Made by a program: the position numbers and the translations under genes
The notes under the pieces: generated by a model
What the model saw: the letters and a program-made list of their open reading frames with translations, nothing else
Database searches by the model: none
Told to the model about the DNA's origin: nothing
Shown here: one piece after another, positions 51,523 to 60,267 of the stretch
Layout: each line of letters opens with the position of its first letter
Position numbering within the stretch: position 1 is the first letter of the stretch
Origin: Bin103 sp002238925
GTDB lineage: Bacteria; Spirochaetota; Spirochaetia; SZUA-6; Bin103
Length of the DNA: 64,000 nucleotides
Assembly: GCA_965208065.1 (NCBI GenBank)
Contig: OZ242313.1
Coordinates: 1,860,001 to 1,924,000, forward strand
Reading direction: 5' to 3'

Positions 51523-52113
51523 ATGGCGGATCGGTGGGAGGTACGATCACGTGAAAGCGTGGCGACAACTACTCTTACCGGCTCCCGGCTGACATACGAA
51601 GACTACCTTGCGTTTCCCGAGGATGGGCGGTCGCATGAGATCATCGACGGAGTACACCACGTGAGCGCCGCACCCAACATCGACCACCAGCGCATTTCCC
51701 GTCACATTCAGTTCCAACTCTACTCTCAGATAGAACTGGCGGGTCTTGGTGAGGTGTTCAATGCCCCCACGGCGGTGCACCTCACCGATCACGACATTGT
51801 GGAACCGGACCTGTTGGTAGTGTTGTCGGCCCGTGACTCCTATCTGACCGAGCGCACGGTAGCCGGCCCCCCGAACCTGGTTGTCGAGGTCCTGCCGCCG
51901 TCGACCCGGAGCAAGGACCGTGAATTGAAGTTGAGCCTGTACCAGCGGGCCGGCGTGGACGAGTACTGGATCGTCGATCCGGTGGCCCGCGCCGTCGTCA
52001 AGCACGTCCGGCGAGACGCCAGGTTGGTCATCGCCGGCACGTTCACCGATTCCATTGCGTTCGATGGGCTGCACGGCGTTGTGGTTGATCTCAGCCGTGT
52101 GTGGCCGTCGTAA
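51523..52113 (+). CDS. Uma2 family (DUF820) putative endonuclease
   Basis: The product has 196 residues from ATG 51523; GTG 51559 gives the more typical opening. It reads LTYEDYLAFPEDGRSHEIID, NIDHQRISRHIQFQLYSQIE, VEPDLLVVLSARDSYLTERT and PPNLVVEVLPPSTRSKDREL, then YQRAGVDEYWIVDPVARAVV. This is the PD-(D/E)xK-like Uma2 fold, with PDL...VVEVLPPST...K as the putative nuclease core. These proteins are common, often multi-copy, and of unknown physiological role. Confidence 0.85.
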   Translation: MADRWEVRSRESVATTTLTGSRLTYEDYLAFPEDGRSHEIIDGVHHVSAAPNIDHQRISRHIQFQLYSQIELAGLGEVFNAPTAVHLTDHDIVEPDLLVVLSARDSYLTERTVAGPPNLVVEVLPPSTRSKDRELKLSLYQRAGVDEYWIVDPVARAVVKHVRRDARLVIAGTFTDSIAFDGLHGVVVDLSRVWPS

Positions 52114-52204
52114 GCCTGGAGCGACGGCAGCTTGAGTTCCGCACAACCAGCGCTCGCGTATTTGCGCGACCTCACCGCTGGCGGTAGGCGGTAGGGTTTG
52201 GCTT

Positions 52205-53113
52205 ATGAACCATCGTGAGAAGTATGTCTTCGACTTGCGCGGGTACCTTGTGGTCAGAAACGCCCTGACCGCCGACCAGGTCGCCGCCTTGTCCGAGCAG
52301 TTCGACCGGGTGCGGGCCAAGGGCGTCAAGCGCCACTACGGGTCCGACCGAACCCGGTTGCCGGACGATGCCGACCGGGCCTGGTCGTCGGCCTCGCTGC
52401 TCGAGTGGGGCGGTCCCTACATCGACCTGATCGACCTCCCGACCATCGCGCCGTATCTGGACGAGCTCCTGGGCGTCGGCTACCGGCTCGATCACGACTA
52501 CCTCAACGTCAACAATGCCGAGCACCACCGATCGCTTTATCTGCACGGAGGCGGGCAGGGCGCCGGCGGAGACACCACTCTGGTAGGCCCCACCGATGGC
52601 GGTCAGTGCTACTACCGCTACAACAACGGCAAGTTTTACAACGGTTTGATCGCGGTTGCGTACGAACTGAACACGGTGCAGCCCGGCGATGGTGGTTTCG
52701 CCTGCATCGCGGGCAGCCACAAGGCCAACTTCGAGCTGCCGCCTGACTGGAAGAACAGCGCCACCCAGGACGAAATCCCGGAGGTTGTGGACAGGGTAGC
52801 TGTCAACGCCGGCGACGCCATCATCTTCACCGAAGCCCTTGCCCACGGAACCGTGCCCTGGAGAGGACCGAACGAACGGCGTACGATCTTCTACAAGTAC
52901 ACTCCGCACGCCGTGGCTTGGAGCCCGTGCTACTACAACGCCGATCACTATGGTGACCTTTCGGACCGGCAGCGCGCCATGCTGATGCCGCCGAGCGCTT
53001 ACGGTCCCAACGAGCGCACCAGGGCCATCTGGAACCGCGCCCAGGCTGAGCAAGCTGAGCTGGTGCGGTTGCGCGGGGAAGTCGCCGCTCTCAAACAAGG
53101 AGAACAACCATGA
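52205..53113 (+). CDS. Phytanoyl-CoA dioxygenase (PhyH) family oxygenase
   Basis: The 302-residue protein starts FDLRGYLVVRNALTADQVAA, the typical PhyH opening (F...GY.VV...L). RLDHDYLNVNNAEHHRSLYL and HGGGQGAGGD lie in the usual position of the iron-binding HxD region. PGDGGFACIAGSHKANFELP and LAHGTVPWRGPNERRTIFYK provide the distal His and Arg that bind iron and 2-oxoglutarate. It is predicted to hydroxylate an organic substrate; PhyH specificity cannot be read from sequence. It overlaps the amidohydrolase gene by ATGA. Confidence 0.85.
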   Translation: MNHREKYVFDLRGYLVVRNALTADQVAALSEQFDRVRAKGVKRHYGSDRTRLPDDADRAWSSASLLEWGGPYIDLIDLPTIAPYLDELLGVGYRLDHDYLNVNNAEHHRSLYLHGGGQGAGGDTTLVGPTDGGQCYYRYNNGKFYNGLIAVAYELNTVQPGDGGFACIAGSHKANFELPPDWKNSATQDEIPEVVDRVAVNAGDAIIFTEALAHGTVPWRGPNERRTIFYKYTPHAVAWSPCYYNADHYGDLSDRQRAMLMPPSAYGPNERTRAIWNRAQAEQAELVRLRGEVAALKQGEQP

Positions 53114-53949
53114 GACCCTGGATTGACTGTCACAACCACGTCGGGCGCACCCTGAACCGGCTGCCGCCCACCGGCCAGAGCACCGCGATGGCGCTGGCCC
53201 GGTTCGCCGAGACCGGCGTCTACGCCAGCCTGTCGATGCCGACCGCCACCGGCGGCCTGATGCTGCGCGGACTGGAGGACATCCGCGACCAGAACCGGGT
53301 AATCGCCCGCGCATGCCGCGACTTCCCGGAGCACGTGCCGCTGGGGCTCGCCCTGGTCGAGCCGTGCCTGGGCCAGATCGCCGTGGACGAGGCGGAGTGG
53401 GCAATGAGCGAGTTGGGCCTGCACGGCATCGTGTCGCACCCGCCGGTGCGCGAGGCGTGTATCCCGTTCGTGGAGATGGCGGCCGGGCGCGGCGGGCTGT
53501 GCAACGTGCACATGCACGACGCGCTGTTCGGCGACATCGTGCGCATGTTCCCGAGCGTCACCTTCATTACCCACGCCAGCAGCCACGCCGCCGAGCACTT
53601 CGCGGGGTTGGACAACGTCTGGTTCGAGGTGGTGCAGTATCCCGACGCGCGCGGCAGCCTGTGGGACTTCGCCAAGCTGGCGGGCCAAGTGGGCCGCGAG
53701 CGCATCCTGTTCGGCGCCGACCTGCCCTACTACGACTACCGCCTGCTGCAACAGATCATTGAGCAGGCCCCGATCGACGACGACCTCAAGGACCGCATCG
53801 CCTACCGCAACATGCTGGAGCTGATCCGCCAGTACAACCCGGAATGGCAACTCCCCGACGCACCGCCGCGCGCCCCGCGCGTGTACCGCTCCGAGGAGTT
53901 GTGGGCGGTGGACCCGGACAAACCGGACCGGCTCACCGTCTACGGCTGA
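53110..53949 (+). CDS. Amidohydrolase-family (TIM-barrel) metal-dependent hydrolase
   Basis: The 279-residue protein opens MRPWIDCHNHVGRTLNRLPP, with the HxH pair (H8, H10) of amidohydrolase-2/ACMSD-like enzymes. GIVSHPPVREACIPFVEMAA, NVHMHDALFGDIVRMFPSVT, FITHASSHAAEHF and ILFGADLPYYDYRLLQQIIE supply the other His ligands and the catalytic Asp near the end. It is coupled to the PhyH oxygenase by a 4-base overlap, suggesting that the oxygenated product is hydrolysed or decarboxylated. The substrate is unknown. Confidence 0.85.
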   Translation: MRPWIDCHNHVGRTLNRLPPTGQSTAMALARFAETGVYASLSMPTATGGLMLRGLEDIRDQNRVIARACRDFPEHVPLGLALVEPCLGQIAVDEAEWAMSELGLHGIVSHPPVREACIPFVEMAAGRGGLCNVHMHDALFGDIVRMFPSVTFITHASSHAAEHFAGLDNVWFEVVQYPDARGSLWDFAKLAGQVGRERILFGADLPYYDYRLLQQIIEQAPIDDDLKDRIAYRNMLELIRQYNPEWQLPDAPPRAPRVYRSEELWAVDPDKPDRLTVYG

Positions 53950-53973
53950 CCGGGCGACCGCATCCGCGTCCGC

Positions 53974-55614
53974 TCATTGCTCGCGGTAGATGCGTTCGAG
54001 GTCGCGCTGGATTTCCTGCCAGTCGGACACGCCGGTGCGCTCGGAGAAGCGGCCGTAGTCTTCGATCAGCTTGTCGCGCAGCGCCGGCTCGGCGGCTGAC
54101 AGGTCGTTCAGTTCCACCCGGTCGGCTTCCAGGTCGTACAGCTCCCAGGGGCCGGTGCGCTCGCCCTTGCCGACGTTGGTCCGGGTGTAGCCGCGCGCCT
54201 CGCTGTACCAGGACACCAGCTTCCATTTGCCCTGCCGGACGGCGCGGTTGCCCTCGTGCTCCAGGTACAGCGTCTCCGGGTTATCCGCCTCCTCGCCCCT
54301 GAGGTTGGGCAGGAAGGAGCGGCTGTCGAGCGGCAGGGTGGGGTAGCCGCGCACGTGGCTCGGGTAGGAGGCGCCGGTCAGGTCCAGGCAGGTGGCCATG
54401 ATGTCCTTGACGTGCGCGTAATAGCTGGTTTCGATGCGTCCGCCGGCGACCCCGTTGGGATCGTGCTGGTTGGGATAGTGGAAGATGAACGGGGTCGCCG
54501 AGCCGCCCTCGTGCAGCCAGTGCTTGAACAGCCGGAACGGGGTGTTGGAGGCGTTGGCCCACGGCAGGAAGCACGCGGTGTAGGATTCCTTGGGGCCGGC
54601 GGGGACGTCGGGGACGGGATCCCACGATTCGGCGCAGGCGCCGTTGTCGGAGGCGAACATGATTACCGTGTTGTCGAGGTCGCGGGTGCGGCGGATCTGG
54701 TCGAGCAGCCGGCCGATGCCCTGGTCCATGCGGTCGATCATTGCCGCGTACACCGCCATGCGCAGGTCCCACTCGTCGGCGGTGAAGGTACGGCCCTGGG
54801 CGTCCGGGATGCGGTCGATCTGGTCCCACGGCGGGCACTCCGGATCGCGCGGCGACAGCGGCACGTGCTCCGGGAACAGGCCCAGCTCCTTCTGCCGGGC
54901 CAGCCGGCGGCGGCGGATCTCGTCCCAGCCGTCCAGGTAGGCGCCGCGGTAGCGGGCGATGTCCTCCGGCCACGCGTGCAGCGGCCAGTGCGGCGCGTTG
55001 TAGCCGAGGTACAGGAAGTAGGGGCGCTCGGGGTCGGCATCGGCCACGAACTGCGCGGCGCGCTCGCTGAACCAGTCGGTGGTGTAGAAGTCGGGCGGCA
55101 GGTCGGTGACCGGCTCGTCGTCTTCCAGCAGGCCGGCCTGCGCGCCAGGGTCCCAGTAGTTGCAGGCGCCGGACAGCATGCCGGCGTAGCGGTCAAAGCC
55201 GCGGTCGGTGGGCCAGTGCGGGCGGTAGTTGCCGACGTGCCACTTGCCGGCCATGAAGGTCTGATAGCCGGCGGGGCGCAGGGCCTCGGCGATGGTGGCG
55301 GTGTTGTCGCTCAGGTAGCCGCGGTAGTGGGGGCGGTCGAGCAGGCGGCTCTGGCGCAGCGCGTCGGAGGTCTGCGCGGTCATGTGCCCGATGCCGGCGC
55401 GGTGCGGATACAGGCCGGTGAGCAGCGCGGCGCGGGTCGGGCAGCAGCGCGCGCAGTTGTAGAACTGCGTATAGCGGACGCCGCCGGCGGCCAGGCTGTC
55501 GAGGTTGGGGGTGTTGATCTCGCCGCCGTAGCAGCCCAGATCGGACCAGCCCATGTCGTCCACCAAGATCACCACCACGTCGGGCCGGGCGCCATTCGCT
55601 CGCTTGTCGCTCAT
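53974..55614 (-). CDS. Arylsulfatase-type sulfatase (CCPTR)
   Basis: The 546-residue protein starts ARPDVVVILVDDMGWSDLGC (D19-D20) and has the formylglycine motif CCPTR at 57-61 (C57). MAGKWHVGNYRPHWPTDRGF and MFASDNGACAESWDPVPDVP follow, and near the end ELYDLEADRVELNDLS. The DDMGWSDLGCYGGEI opening and the CxxCCPTRAALLTGLY context match large arylsulfatases. No signal peptide is visible. It is convergent with the PhyH/amidohydrolase pair. It is the fifth sulfatase in the window. Confidence 0.9.
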   Translation of the reverse strand: MSDKRANGARPDVVVILVDDMGWSDLGCYGGEINTPNLDSLAAGGVRYTQFYNCARCCPTRAALLTGLYPHRAGIGHMTAQTSDALRQSRLLDRPHYRGYLSDNTATIAEALRPAGYQTFMAGKWHVGNYRPHWPTDRGFDRYAGMLSGACNYWDPGAQAGLLEDDEPVTDLPPDFYTTDWFSERAAQFVADADPERPYFLYLGYNAPHWPLHAWPEDIARYRGAYLDGWDEIRRRRLARQKELGLFPEHVPLSPRDPECPPWDQIDRIPDAQGRTFTADEWDLRMAVYAAMIDRMDQGIGRLLDQIRRTRDLDNTVIMFASDNGACAESWDPVPDVPAGPKESYTACFLPWANASNTPFRLFKHWLHEGGSATPFIFHYPNQHDPNGVAGGRIETSYYAHVKDIMATCLDLTGASYPSHVRGYPTLPLDSRSFLPNLRGEEADNPETLYLEHEGNRAVRQGKWKLVSWYSEARGYTRTNVGKGERTGPWELYDLEADRVELNDLSAAEPALRDKLIEDYGRFSERTGVSDWQEIQRDLERIYREQ

Positions 55615-55719
55615 CGCCGCAATCTATCGGTTCGCGGCGTGGCGCTCAACCCGCTCAACCATCCGCCCCTCCGCACTATGTACCGGCAGCGCTATAGTGG
55701 TGCCGGTGGTACTCACATC

Positions 55720-58110
55720 GTGACAATTTGGCGACTCTCATGCCGTACGGTGCCTGCACCCGCGTTGACCCTGGTGGCGCTGGCGGCACTTCTGGTGCTC
55801 GGTTCCTGCTCTTCGGGCGGCGGCATGGTCCGATCGGAGCCGTTGGCGGTTCCAGGGTCGGGCCCCGGAACGGATACTGATCAGGGGAACAATCCCCCGC
55901 AGAACCTGCCGCAGCCGGAGACCTGTATCCCGACCCACGCCGGCGGCTGCGTGCCGGCCGCGGACTTCGCAACCGCGGCGGAAGCGCTCGCGGAGGAGTA
56001 CCGGGCTCACCCGAACTACCAGACCCAGTGGGGCCTGCGCCACGCCAACGCGGCCACCGCCTACGGCCACGTCAACCAGCTCATGGGTGCCGATGTTGCG
56101 CCGGGCGCCGGAGTGACCATTGGTTTCATCGACTCCGGCATCGACCAGAATCACCCCGACTTCGCCGGCAAGACGATCTTCGAGTACCTGGTCGACGGCG
56201 CGGAGAATGAGACCGGAGAGCAGTTTTCCCACGGCACCGCCGTGGCGAGCGTAGCGACCGCCGTGCGCACGCTGGACGAGCATTCAGCACATGGCGTGGC
56301 GTGGGGGGCCGACATCGCGATGTTCGCTATTCGTACGAGGTCGGGAGTCCGTCCATACGAACCCATTACACTTGGCGATCTCGCCGCCGGCGACGACTGG
56401 TGGGCCGCCCGGTTCGACTACGTGATTTCCTGGCCCGACGGTGAGAGGCAAGTCGATATCCTGAACCTGAGTATCGGGTTCGACGGCGTGATCGACGGCT
56501 ACAGCGAGCAGGAGTTGCGCGACAATTTCGGAGCGGCGATCGCCGCCATGGCGCAGCCGGACGCCGTCGACAAGACCATTCTGGTCTGGGCTGCCGGCAA
56601 CGCCCACGGCGATCCCTGCGACCCCACCGCAACCGCCCATTGTGTCGACGGCGAGGTGAACGCGCTGTCGGTTGAGATCCTGCCGGGGTTAGTCGCCCGC
56701 ATTCCGGAGTTGCAGGGACACTCCATCGCCGTCGTCGCCCTGAAGCCGGATGGCACCATTGCCGACTTCTCCAATCGCTGCGGTATTGCCGCCGGCAACT
56801 GCATCGCCGCGCCGGGCGAGGACATTCGCGCGGCATACTTGGGCCCCCACCCTGACACTAACGACCCGAGCCGGGGCTACGCCGATGTGCGGGGAACGTC
56901 GTTCGCGGCGCCGTTCGTGGCCGGCGGGCTGGCGGTGATGAAGCAGCTGTTCCGCGACCAGCTCTCCAGCACGGAACTGGTCGCGCGGCTGTTCGAGACC
57001 GCCAACAGCGAAGGCATCTACGCCGACCGGGCGGTGTACGGTCGCGGCGCACTGGACCTGCGTGCCGCAACCTGGCCGGTGGGCGTGCTTGACGTGCCGG
57101 TGGCAGGCAATCGCGCGGACGCGCCGGCCCTTGCCCTGGCGGCGACCGGGCTGCGGGCCGGCGCGGCGTTCGGGGACGGGTTTGCGCGCTCCCTGACGGG
57201 CCGCGAGGTCGCCGCGTTCGACGCACTCGGCGCGCCGTTCTGGTTCGACCTGGGCGGACTCACGGCGGCCACGTCCGCGGCGGCGGGCCGCGACCTGATG
57301 GCCGAACATCGCGCCTTTCTGGCGCCGCAGGCCGACGGCTCCTTTGCCGCGGGAGGCGGCGAGCCACCCGCTCCTGGTCCGCACTGGCGGGTGGGCCCGC
57401 TCGAACGCCACGCGGGCACGGCGGGACACCTGGCGCTTGCCGAGCGGGCGCTGGGAGTGACGCTCACCGATCGGCGCGTGCTGACCGGCACCGCGTTCAC
57501 GACCGAGGGCAACGTCGGGCACACGCCGGTCTCCGGCGCCGCGCTGTCGTGGCAGCCGGTGCACGCGCCGTTGGGACTGCACGCCGGTTGGGTGAGCGAA
57601 CCGGACAGCATGTTGGGCAGTTCCGGTTCGGGCGCATTCGGCACGCTGGCCGGCGAGACCGCGTTCGCCGGCGCCGCGGCGCACGCCGCGGCCGGCGGCT
57701 GGCGGCTGCGTGCGGGTGTGGAACTGGGGGCGGTAAGCGCGGCGGCGCGCCACGGGATCGTGACCGACGTGGCGCCGCTGACCACCAGCGCCGCGTCGGT
57801 GGCCGCCAGCACGCCGGTCGGCGCCGGCGGCGAGTTGCACTTGTCGGTATCACAGCCGCTGCGCGTGGAAGCGGGCCAGGCCACGCTTGCGGTGCCCACC
57901 GGGCGCACCAAGGCGGGCGAGGTGGTGCACAGCGTGGTATCCGCCGACCTGGTGCCGAGCGGCCGCCAGGTGGACGTGACAGCGCAGTGGGATCAGCCGC
58001 TGGCAGTCGGCGAACTGCGCGTCGGCACCGTCGTGACCCTGCAGCCCGGCCATCGGGCGGCGGCGGCGCCCGAATTCCTGGTTCTGGGCGGCTGGCGCTG
58101 GCGCTACTGA
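55720..58110 (+). CDS. S8 family serine peptidase lipoprotein with beta-rich C-terminal domain
   Basis: From GTG 55720 the product has 796 residues (ATG 55678 adds 14). The lipoprotein signal LVALAALLVLGSCSSGGG has lipobox LGSC near residue 24. A Gly/Pro/Asn linker leads into the subtilase: VTIGFIDSGIDQNHPDFAGK (Asp ~138), EQFSHGTAVASVATAV (His ~171), ILVWAAGNAHGDP (oxyanion Asn) and DVRGTSFAAPFVAGGLAVMK (Ser ~394). The last ~330 residues (DALGAPFWFDLGGLTAATSA onward, ending GWRWRY) resemble an autotransporter-like barrel of surface subtilases. It is probably outer-membrane anchored or displayed. Confidence 0.85.
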   Translation: MTIWRLSCRTVPAPALTLVALAALLVLGSCSSGGGMVRSEPLAVPGSGPGTDTDQGNNPPQNLPQPETCIPTHAGGCVPAADFATAAEALAEEYRAHPNYQTQWGLRHANAATAYGHVNQLMGADVAPGAGVTIGFIDSGIDQNHPDFAGKTIFEYLVDGAENETGEQFSHGTAVASVATAVRTLDEHSAHGVAWGADIAMFAIRTRSGVRPYEPITLGDLAAGDDWWAARFDYVISWPDGERQVDILNLSIGFDGVIDGYSEQELRDNFGAAIAAMAQPDAVDKTILVWAAGNAHGDPCDPTATAHCVDGEVNALSVEILPGLVARIPELQGHSIAVVALKPDGTIADFSNRCGIAAGNCIAAPGEDIRAAYLGPHPDTNDPSRGYADVRGTSFAAPFVAGGLAVMKQLFRDQLSSTELVARLFETANSEGIYADRAVYGRGALDLRAATWPVGVLDVPVAGNRADAPALALAATGLRAGAAFGDGFARSLTGREVAAFDALGAPFWFDLGGLTAATSAAAGRDLMAEHRAFLAPQADGSFAAGGGEPPAPGPHWRVGPLERHAGTAGHLALAERALGVTLTDRRVLTGTAFTTEGNVGHTPVSGAALSWQPVHAPLGLHAGWVSEPDSMLGSSGSGAFGTLAGETAFAGAAAHAAAGGWRLRAGVELGAVSAAARHGIVTDVAPLTTSAASVAASTPVGAGGELHLSVSQPLRVEAGQATLAVPTGRTKAGEVVHSVVSADLVPSGRQVDVTAQWDQPLAVGELRVGTVVTLQPGHRAAAAPEFLVLGGWRWRY

Positions 58111-58161
58111 ACGAATTGCATCGAACCCTGGCGTTGACCGCCCTCGGCGGCGCCGACTAGG

Positions 58162-59418
58162 ATGGGGCCGATGCTGGGGGAGTTGCTGCACGATGCCATT
58201 GCGGCGATCAATGGCCACCCGCTGTTGAGCCTCGGCGTTCTGATTCTGGCCGGCTACGTGTTCGGGCGGCTGTGCCAACTGCTGCGCCTGCCGACCATTA
58301 CCGGCTACATCGTCGCCGGCCTCGTGGTCAGCGATTCGGTGGCCGGCATCGTCGACCACCACACGGTCGCGTCTCTGGCTCCGATCACCGAGGTGGCGCT
58401 CAGTTTCATCGCCATCACCATCGGCGGCGAATTCCACTTTGCCAAGCTGCGCCGCACCGGCGGCAAGATCCTCGCCATTACCCTGTTCGAGGCGATTTTC
58501 GCGGCGGTGATGGTGTCGACGGTGCTGGGATTCCTGCTGTTGCCGTTCAGTTACGCTCTGCTGCTCGGAGCCATCGCCGCGGCCACCGCGCCCGCGGCCA
58601 CGGTGGTGATCGTGCGCGACCTGCGCGCCCGCGGCGAGTTCGTGGACTACCTGTTCGGCGTCGTGGCATTCGACGACGCGGTGAGCGTGCTGCTGTTTTC
58701 GATCGGCTTCGCGGTGGTGACCCCGCTGCTGATGGGCGGGGCGACGGACGGTGCCGGAATCCTGGTCGCGTTCGGGCACGGCGTTGCCGAGATCGGGCTG
58801 TCGGCACTGGCCGGAGTCGTTTCGGGGTTGGTGATTCACGTCGTGGCGGGGCGCCGCCGGCCCGACAACGAGGTGCTGCTGATCACGCTCGGCGTGCTGT
58901 TCGCCGCCACCGCGGGGGTGTTGCTGCTGGGACTGTCCGCCCTGATCGCCAACATGTGCACCGGTGTGGTGCTGGTGAACCTGGCGGCGCGCAACCGGCG
59001 CGTATTCGCCGCCCTGGAGCCGATCACGGCGCCGGTCTTCGCGTTGTTCTTCATTCTGGCCGGCGCCGAACTGGATCTGAGCGTGGTCGGGCAGGGGCTG
59101 GTGGTGGTGCTCGGTCTGGTGTACCTTGCGGCGCGGTTCGCCGGCAAGATGGCCGGGGTTACCGTCGGCTCCCTGGTGGTGCGGGCGCCGGCCAATGTGC
59201 GCCGCTACCTGGGTTTCTGCCTGTTTCCGCAGGCCGGGGTGGCGATTGGCCTGGCGATGGTGGTGCAGGGGTCGGCGCTGTTTGTCGATGCGCCGGAGGC
59301 GGTACGGGAGATGCTCCGGTTGCTTACCAACGTGGTGCTGTTCAGCGTGTTCGTGAACGAGCTGATCGGGCCGCTGATCTCGCGATTCGGGATCGTGCGC
59401 GGAACCGCACGATTGTAG
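58162..59418 (+). CDS. Cation:proton antiporter, CPA2 (Kef/NapA) type
   Basis: This 418-residue membrane protein with about 12-13 hydrophobic segments reads GYVFGRLCQLLRLPTITGYI and VAGLVVSDSVAGIVDHHTVA, typical of the CPA2 first helices. Then come FIAITIGGEFHFAKLRRTGG, ATAPAATVVIVRDLRARGEF and FGVVAFDDAVSVLLFSIGF, where FDD supplies the ion-coordinating Asp pair. There is no C-terminal TrkA domain. It would exchange Na+ or K+ for H+. The next gene (EIIA/PII-like) starts 28 bases later and is a likely regulator. Confidence 0.87.
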   Translation: MGPMLGELLHDAIAAINGHPLLSLGVLILAGYVFGRLCQLLRLPTITGYIVAGLVVSDSVAGIVDHHTVASLAPITEVALSFIAITIGGEFHFAKLRRTGGKILAITLFEAIFAAVMVSTVLGFLLLPFSYALLLGAIAAATAPAATVVIVRDLRARGEFVDYLFGVVAFDDAVSVLLFSIGFAVVTPLLMGGATDGAGILVAFGHGVAEIGLSALAGVVSGLVIHVVAGRRRPDNEVLLITLGVLFAATAGVLLLGLSALIANMCTGVVLVNLAARNRRVFAALEPITAPVFALFFILAGAELDLSVVGQGLVVVLGLVYLAARFAGKMAGVTVGSLVVRAPANVRRYLGFCLFPQAGVAIGLAMVVQGSALFVDAPEAVREMLRLLTNVVLFSVFVNELIGPLISRFGIVRGTARL

Positions 59419-59445
59419 ACGATGGCGGTCGGGGGAGGTGATCAG

Positions 59446-60267
59446 ATGGATCTGGCCGGTCTGCTGGAACCGCGGCGCTGCACGGTGGCGCTGCAGGCAC
59501 GGAACAAGAGCGATTGCCTGGAAGAGCTGGCGACGCTGATGACGACGGTCGATCTGGGAGTGTCGCGCGAAACGCTGCTGGCGGCTCTGCGGGAACGGGA
59601 GGACCTCGGATCGACGGGGTTCGAACACGGCGTCGCCATTCCGCACGCACGCATGACCGGCGTCGAGCAGTTTGCGCTGGGGGTTGCGGTTTCCCCGCGC
59701 GGCGTGCGCTACGACAGCTCCGACGGGTCGCCGAGCCGGCTGTTCTTCGTACTGGTCGGTCCGGAGGAGGCCCCGCAGGAGTATCTGCGCTACCTGGCGC
59801 ACATCTCGCGCGTGGGGCTGAACCGCGTCGCCCGCGAGGAGATGCTGGCCGCGCCGACGCCGACCGCGCTGCGCGACGCGGTAGCCGCTCACCTGATGCC
59901 GGTGGAACCGGCGGCGGCGCGCGACGCCGGCAACCACAAGCTGCTGATTATCGTACTGTACGACTTGCGATTCCTGGACGACGTAGTAACGCTGTTTCTG
60001 GAGCATGGCATCCAGGGCGCCACCATCACCGAGTCGACCGGCATCAAGAATATCCTCACCAACGTGCCGCTGTTCGGCGACTTTCTGAACTTTCTCGGTG
60101 ATCGCAGCGAGGCGAGCCGCACCATCATGGCGGTGGTCGCGGAGCGCGATCTGCTGCCGCTGGTCTCCGAACTGGAGCAGGTGACCGGCGACCTGGATAC
60201 CCACACCGGCGCCGCGGTGATGGCCGTGGACCTCTGGTTCACCAAGGGCTCCCTGGAGGCCGGTTGA
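59446..60267 (+). CDS. PTS EIIA (nitrogen/fructose type)-like protein with PII-like C-terminal domain
   Basis: From ATG 59446, with GGGGAGGTGATC just upstream, the product has 273 residues. Residues 1-150 are a type 2 EIIA domain: RREDLGSTGFEHGVAIPHAR-like phosphosite with H66, FFVLVGPEEAPQEYLRYLAH, then ISRVG. Residues ~165-273 read HKLLIIVLYDLRFLDDVVTL, FLEHGIQGATITESTGIKNI and MAVVAERDLLPLVSELEQVT, a ferredoxin-like PII-type fold. No PTS EI/HPr is nearby. It follows the antiporter gene and probably controls it. Confidence 0.75.
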   Translation: MDLAGLLEPRRCTVALQARNKSDCLEELATLMTTVDLGVSRETLLAALREREDLGSTGFEHGVAIPHARMTGVEQFALGVAVSPRGVRYDSSDGSPSRLFFVLVGPEEAPQEYLRYLAHISRVGLNRVAREEMLAAPTPTALRDAVAAHLMPVEPAAARDAGNHKLLIIVLYDLRFLDDVVTLFLEHGIQGATITESTGIKNILTNVPLFGDFLNFLGDRSEASRTIMAVVAERDLLPLVSELEQVTGDLDTHTGAAVMAVDLWFTKGSLEAG

